A stretch of 64,000 nt of DNA from the NCBI GenBank assembly GCA_009823395.1, contig CM020509.1:6026001-6090000 (forward strand), written 5' to 3'. The translations under genes were made by a program, and so were the position numbers. The notes beneath the pieces are model-generated. The model was not told the origin of the DNA. It made no database searches and saw only the letters and a program-made list of their open reading frames with translations. This DNA is from Thamnaconus septentrionalis. Taxonomy: Eukaryota > Chordata > Actinopteri > Tetraodontiformes > Monacanthidae. Shown here piece after piece: positions 53,605 through 64,000 of the stretch (positions are counted from its first letter, which is position 1; each line of letters opens with the position of its first letter).

Positions 53605-53691
<87 letters not shown>
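53605..53691. repeat. Long (CA)n microsatellite, about 43 units
   Basis: A pure CA run of about 87 bases, flanked by CT-rich sequence. Confidence 0.97.
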
Positions 53692-53693
<2 letters not shown>

Positions 53694-54035
53694 CCTCTCC
53701 CTCTCCCCCGGAGACACCACCAGCACCACCTCCTCCCCCGGGACATCTTGCAGTTTGACACCAGTTCTTAAATCAGCTCTTTCAACAAGCGGCCATGTTT
53801 CCCCTCAGTCATGGAGGGATTCTGCAGCTTCGGGGTTCTTCTTTTTTCTTCTTTTATTACAACAGCTTATTTGGCTGACGCTAAATATGAGCTGCTGTAA
53901 AGAAACCTAGAAGAGACTGTAAAAAAAAAAAAAAAGGGAGAGAAAAAAAAATCACACCATTTGCTCTTCTCTTCCTCTGGTGCTCTGCAGCTATCAGACA
54001 GCCACTCACCGGCCACCTCACCCCCGTGAGCCCCG

Positions 54036-54037
<2 letters not shown>

Positions 54038-54109
<72 letters not shown>
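54038..54109. repeat. (CA)n microsatellite, about 36 units
   Basis: A pure CA run, the second of three within 1.3 kb. Confidence 0.97.
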
Positions 54110-54111
<2 letters not shown>

Positions 54112-54759
54112 TGTTTGTTCAAGCCAGTGAATCAAAGCTTCCCTCCAGACGTGCAGCTTTGTCCTGTTTTGGCGCATTTGTATTTTTTACGCGCAATAAA
54201 AGGATTTAAAAGAAAGAGGAAAAAGAAAAAGCAAGACAGACACGGAAAGCTCGACAGGAAATTGCAATTGCATGGCTAAAAAATACAAGGTGCGTAAGGT
54301 GCGTAAAAGTGTTATTAATTTTTTAAGGGCACACGTTAAACAAAATGTTGCGTTTGCAAATTTGAACTAATGCTTAAAAATCTGATTTTGGATGTTTGGA
54401 AATTACGGCATCAAATAGTAAAGGCATATTTAGTTTGCGTACATATATAAAAAAAACTAAAAATCTAAATATGGAAATTTTAAAGTCTTTGCGCTTAAAG
54501 GCGTGTTTAGATTTTTGGCCCATATTTAAATTTGAGCGCAATTTCTGCTTTTTTCGTTGTTTGCTTACGCCATTAAAAGTGTGACGGAACACCTTTAATT
54601 ACGTCATTAGCGCGTAATGGCACATTTAGGTTGGGCGTTTGCATTTGCGCGTCAATGAATCGAAATTGCAAAAATATTTACAGACGCCGCTAATCAACAA
54701 TTTTAAAGCTAATAAAAGACGCATTTGAATAACAACTTTAAGGAGGTCATGAAGAAAAA

Positions 54760-54761
<2 letters not shown>

Positions 54762-54816
<55 letters not shown>
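54762..54816. repeat. (CA)n microsatellite, about 27 units
   Basis: The third pure CA run of the group, beginning after a GAAGAAAAAAG purine stretch. Confidence 0.97.
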
Positions 54817-54820
<4 letters not shown>

Positions 54821-54839
54821 CAGACAGACGAGTCTCTAA

Positions 54840-55140
54840 TGGACTGTTGTCATTGTTGTGTGGTCCAAGTGCTGTTTGTTGATTGCCGTGTTATTTCAAG
54901 CGCCAGTGATCTGAGCCGAGGCCCTGTGGCTGCAGCGGGGGCAGACGTGCATTCAGCAGTTAATCTGACGGGGCATCCCGACCTGGCTGTGTGTATTGGA
55001 GCGGCTCCCATTGTTTTCCCCCTATAGATTAGCCGCACAAGTAGCCTCACATGTAATCGAAGGGGCTCTATGGACACAGTGTCACGGCTCCACAAGCGCG
55101 CCAAGCAGAGCAGCGGCGCCGCTGTACAGGCTTCAATGAA
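54840..55140. promoter_or_regulatory. Candidate conserved non-coding element downstream of pitx2
   Basis: About 300 bases of complex, non-repetitive, GC-balanced sequence between microsatellites and the AT-rich pitx2 3' end, without a plausible coding frame. It includes a SOX-type CCATTGTTTT and many homeodomain-like words. The call rests on texture only; no alignment was possible. Confidence 0.3.
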
Positions 55141-56458
55141 AGTCTCCCATCACATCAGAATCTTTTTGGAACAATATATTTACTTCCATTAAATAAACAC
55201 AATAGTTTTTTTGTTGTTGTTGTTGGGATGTTGAAAAAAAAAGAAAAAACAAAACATTTCCGTACCAAATAGTATACACAGAGGCAAAAAAGGAAAGAAA
55301 ATCCAAAATAATTTGTCGCAGGAACATTTTGATGCTGCTTCTTCTTTTCTTTTTAAAATCCAGAATTGCTATTCTAAATTGATATTCACACAGACATAAT
55401 AAATTTATATGTTAGAAACACACGACCGGTGCGTTTTAGTATATGTACATTCCCTTTTTTTTTCTTCCTTTGTTTGTTTGCAAGCAAAACATGATTCCTC
55501 GTAATTTTTTTTTTTCAAGGGTTAATTTTTCTTTTTCACCGCCCCCCTCCGACCCAACTCCTCCAAAAAAAACATGCGTCGATAAGTTGAAGCCGGAGAG
55601 GGACTGGATGGAGGAGGAGGGAGCCAGAGCACATTGGCCTCGACAAACAGGAGATGATGAGTCAAATATATTTACAGCCGTGTGGGGTTTTTTTTTCAGT
55701 CAACAATCAACGTCCATAAATTCCACCAGAGGAAATTTAAAAGGAAAAAGAAACCCTTACGATGAGCAAGAATAAAACAGGCCCCGTCTGGTGTCATGAT
55801 GGCGCGGAGTGGAGCCGGAGCTCACACTCATCAGAGAAAAGAAGAAGAGGGAATTAAAAACTAAATTCTCCCGGTTCAGTTTCGACTCCCGCGTCAGGAG
55901 TTGAGCTTCGCTTCAGTGGTTCAGTCATCTTAGTGCCTTGTTGTCTTTTAGTTGTTGCTTCTTTTTTTTTTATAGTTGTTGAAAATGAAAAAAAGTAGTA
56001 GTAGTAGTAGTAGTAGTTGCAGTTGTAGTAGTCTCTGTTCCTGTGGCCGGTTTATTTTTGTGTGATCGTACCCACACACTGCAAAAAAATCCCCACCATA
56101 AAGAGCCGGCTGGTTTTGGAACCAGCCATTTACAAAGAAAAAACACGTCTAAAGCGCCCCCTAAAAAAATTCAAACACCGGGGAGCAATTGGTAATGTTT
56201 TTCCCTCTTGAATCATAATTAATAGTTTTAATTTAAAATCAAATCAACGCCCCATCCAAAAAAAAAAACAAAACAAAAAAAAAAAAAAACAATGGCAAAG
56301 GCGTGGAAAAATTACAATGATCTCATCACAAAAACTCCCCCCACCCCCACCACACGATTTTAGATGAAAAAATAAACAGCACTAATTACGACGTCGCCCC
56401 CCGTGCCCCCCCATCATTGACTTACTATGGTGGTCATTTTTTGCAGTGGCTGCAGGTA
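55141..56458 (-). other. pitx2: pitx2 3' UTR region
   Basis: On the - strand this follows the pitx2 stop codon at 56459-56461. It is A/T-rich with many homopolymer runs. A possible AATAAA on the - strand lies at 56056-56051, with an ATTAAA variant upstream near 56225-56230. The true end may lie further downstream, so the boundary is uncertain. Confidence 0.5.
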
Positions 56459-62795
<6,337 letters not shown>

Positions 62796-62819
62796 GATGG
62801 CACTTCAGCACAGCAGCTT

Positions 62820-64000
62820 CTGGAAAACACAGCAAGGAACAAGAATGTCAAACGAAATATGCGGACTAAAAGGCCTGGAATTTCTGAAATGTAATAAATT
62901 CTTACTATTATATTACGATAATAAAAACATTAAAAAAAAAATAAAATAAAAAGTGGACACCTGTAAAACTCAGCTATTGTCCGAGTAAAGCAACAGAGCG
63001 GATGTTGTATTGAGGTGGACGCATCAAGAATGAAAAGCAGCGAACACGCGCATTTCCGAGGCCTCTGGTCGCAGAAAAGCCTTAAAAAAAAAAGAAGCAA
63101 AAACCCAAACTTGACTCACCCATTTACTTTTCGATTTACTGGTGCATTTAAGCAGCAGCACGCATCAAATTACCGCGCATTTTAAGAAAACATTTGATTT
63201 AAAAAATAATAATCTTCATGGACACCAATTCACATCATTCTGAGCCACTTTCGTCACACAACTGGGGATAAACCTGAAGTCCCTCTATTAATTAATTTAT
63301 GTATTTATTTATTTACCGAATATATGGTGTGAGGTTTTCCCACCTCTTGATTCGAGGGCTAATTTATTCTCAGCCAGACTCCAGAAAAAGCCGCCGTGTT
63401 TTGCGCAAGTGTGATCACGGTGTTGTGGCGCAGAAGCGCAGCAGTTGGAAGTGGAGTGATTCCGCAGTAAAATCACGGGATTAGGGTCTGATTGAGATGT
63501 CTGTCGGTGGGATATTACAAAATTCATTATCGCAGCCCTCACACTACCTCGATATGAAGTTACACAGATGGGGTTTTATTAGTCCAGGCTCACGCTGTTT
63601 GCTTATGATAATTCAAGTCGCAGGGAATTTGCATGCAGTCACGCTGTTAACCATTTTTTACTCCGTTCCTCCCTTCACCTGCTCGACATCATCTGTCAGA
63701 GATTTTCCCTCTCTCTCGCTCTCTTTAATACCAAATATGAAGGCAGTGGAGGTTAAGTTTTTCCGGTATGTACCTTGACAACCGCCCCCCTCTATCACCG
63801 CCACAGCAAATGAGAGAGTTGGGGGGGTCAGGCTGGAAGGTGTGTGTCCGTGTTATCTAATCAGTGATATTTAATGAGGGGTGACCCACTTTATTTCGCC
63901 AGCCTCCGCAACCTCACACGCGCACACGCGAATTGGATTGGATTTTAATTTGAAAGAAAACAAATGGATAACGACACAAATTACTTTAAATCGGATTTTT
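62820..64000. other. pitx2 upstream sequence, no coding exon seen
   Basis: It should hold the 5' UTR exon(s) and promoter of the isoform-A transcript (the acceptor just before 62819 shows such an exon must exist). I could not place a donor or start. The sequence is AT-rich with CpG-containing patches and no open frame resembling a protein. Confidence 0.45.

Noticed and set aside
53470..54279. His/Thr or Cys/Val-rich open frames
   Set aside because: Direct translations of (CA)n microsatellites.

Overview
The window is vertebrate nuclear DNA, almost certainly from a teleost fish. It holds multi-exon genes with GT-AG introns, AATAAA polyadenylation signals, long CA/AT/CT microsatellites and fragments of typical fish retroelements. 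Gene content and order match human 4q25 (LRIT3 - EGF - ELOVL6 - PITX2). The species cannot be named from the sequence. No prokaryotic system, CRISPR array, tRNA or rRNA was seen.

Layout. (1) 1-5.1 kb, + strand: the 3' part of lrit3, a retinal LRR/Ig membrane protein; its first exon is cut by the window edge. (2) 6.26-19.27 kb, + strand: a complete 22-exon egf gene for the transmembrane EGF precursor (about 1,119 aa), with two YWTD propellers, six EGF-like modules, the mature EGF module, a membrane helix and a cytoplasmic tail. (3) 22.5-39.4 kb, - strand: complete four-exon elovl6 (270 aa, ER fatty-acid elongase), convergent with egf, with a 13.9 kb first intron full of transposon relics and simple repeats. 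(4) About 39.8-55 kb: a gene-poor interval with SINE fragments, microsatellites and several CTCF-like motifs. Human has ENPEP here; none was recognised. (5) 56.46-62.8 kb, - strand: pitx2, with two alternative first coding exons (PITX2C-type and PITX2A-type) joined to shared homeodomain and C-terminal exons. The last 1.2 kb is upstream pitx2 sequence.

The genes do not form one pathway. They are a conserved vertebrate synteny block: photoreceptor-to-bipolar synapse assembly (lrit3), EGFR ligand (egf), C16-to-C18 fatty-acid elongation (elovl6), and left-right, eye, pituitary and heart patterning (pitx2).

The most interesting non-coding signals are: a pair of inverted FoxH1/Nodal-response motifs with a nearby Smad-type box in the last pitx2 intron, where the known left-side asymmetric enhancer lies in other vertebrates; three same-strand GGATTA (bicoid/Pitx-class) sites between the pitx2 alternative promoters; an 18-bp tandem array of perfect forkhead sites in elovl6 intron 1; a run of three adjacent hairpins at 29.2 kb; and CTCF-like motifs between elovl6 and pitx2. 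No clearly new biological system was found. Exon coordinates come from reading splice sites and phase by eye. Joined coding lengths are multiples of three for elovl6 (813 nt), pitx2-C (945 nt) and pitx2-A (807 nt). The egf total (3,360 nt) also divides by three, provided exon 15 is counted as 150 nt.
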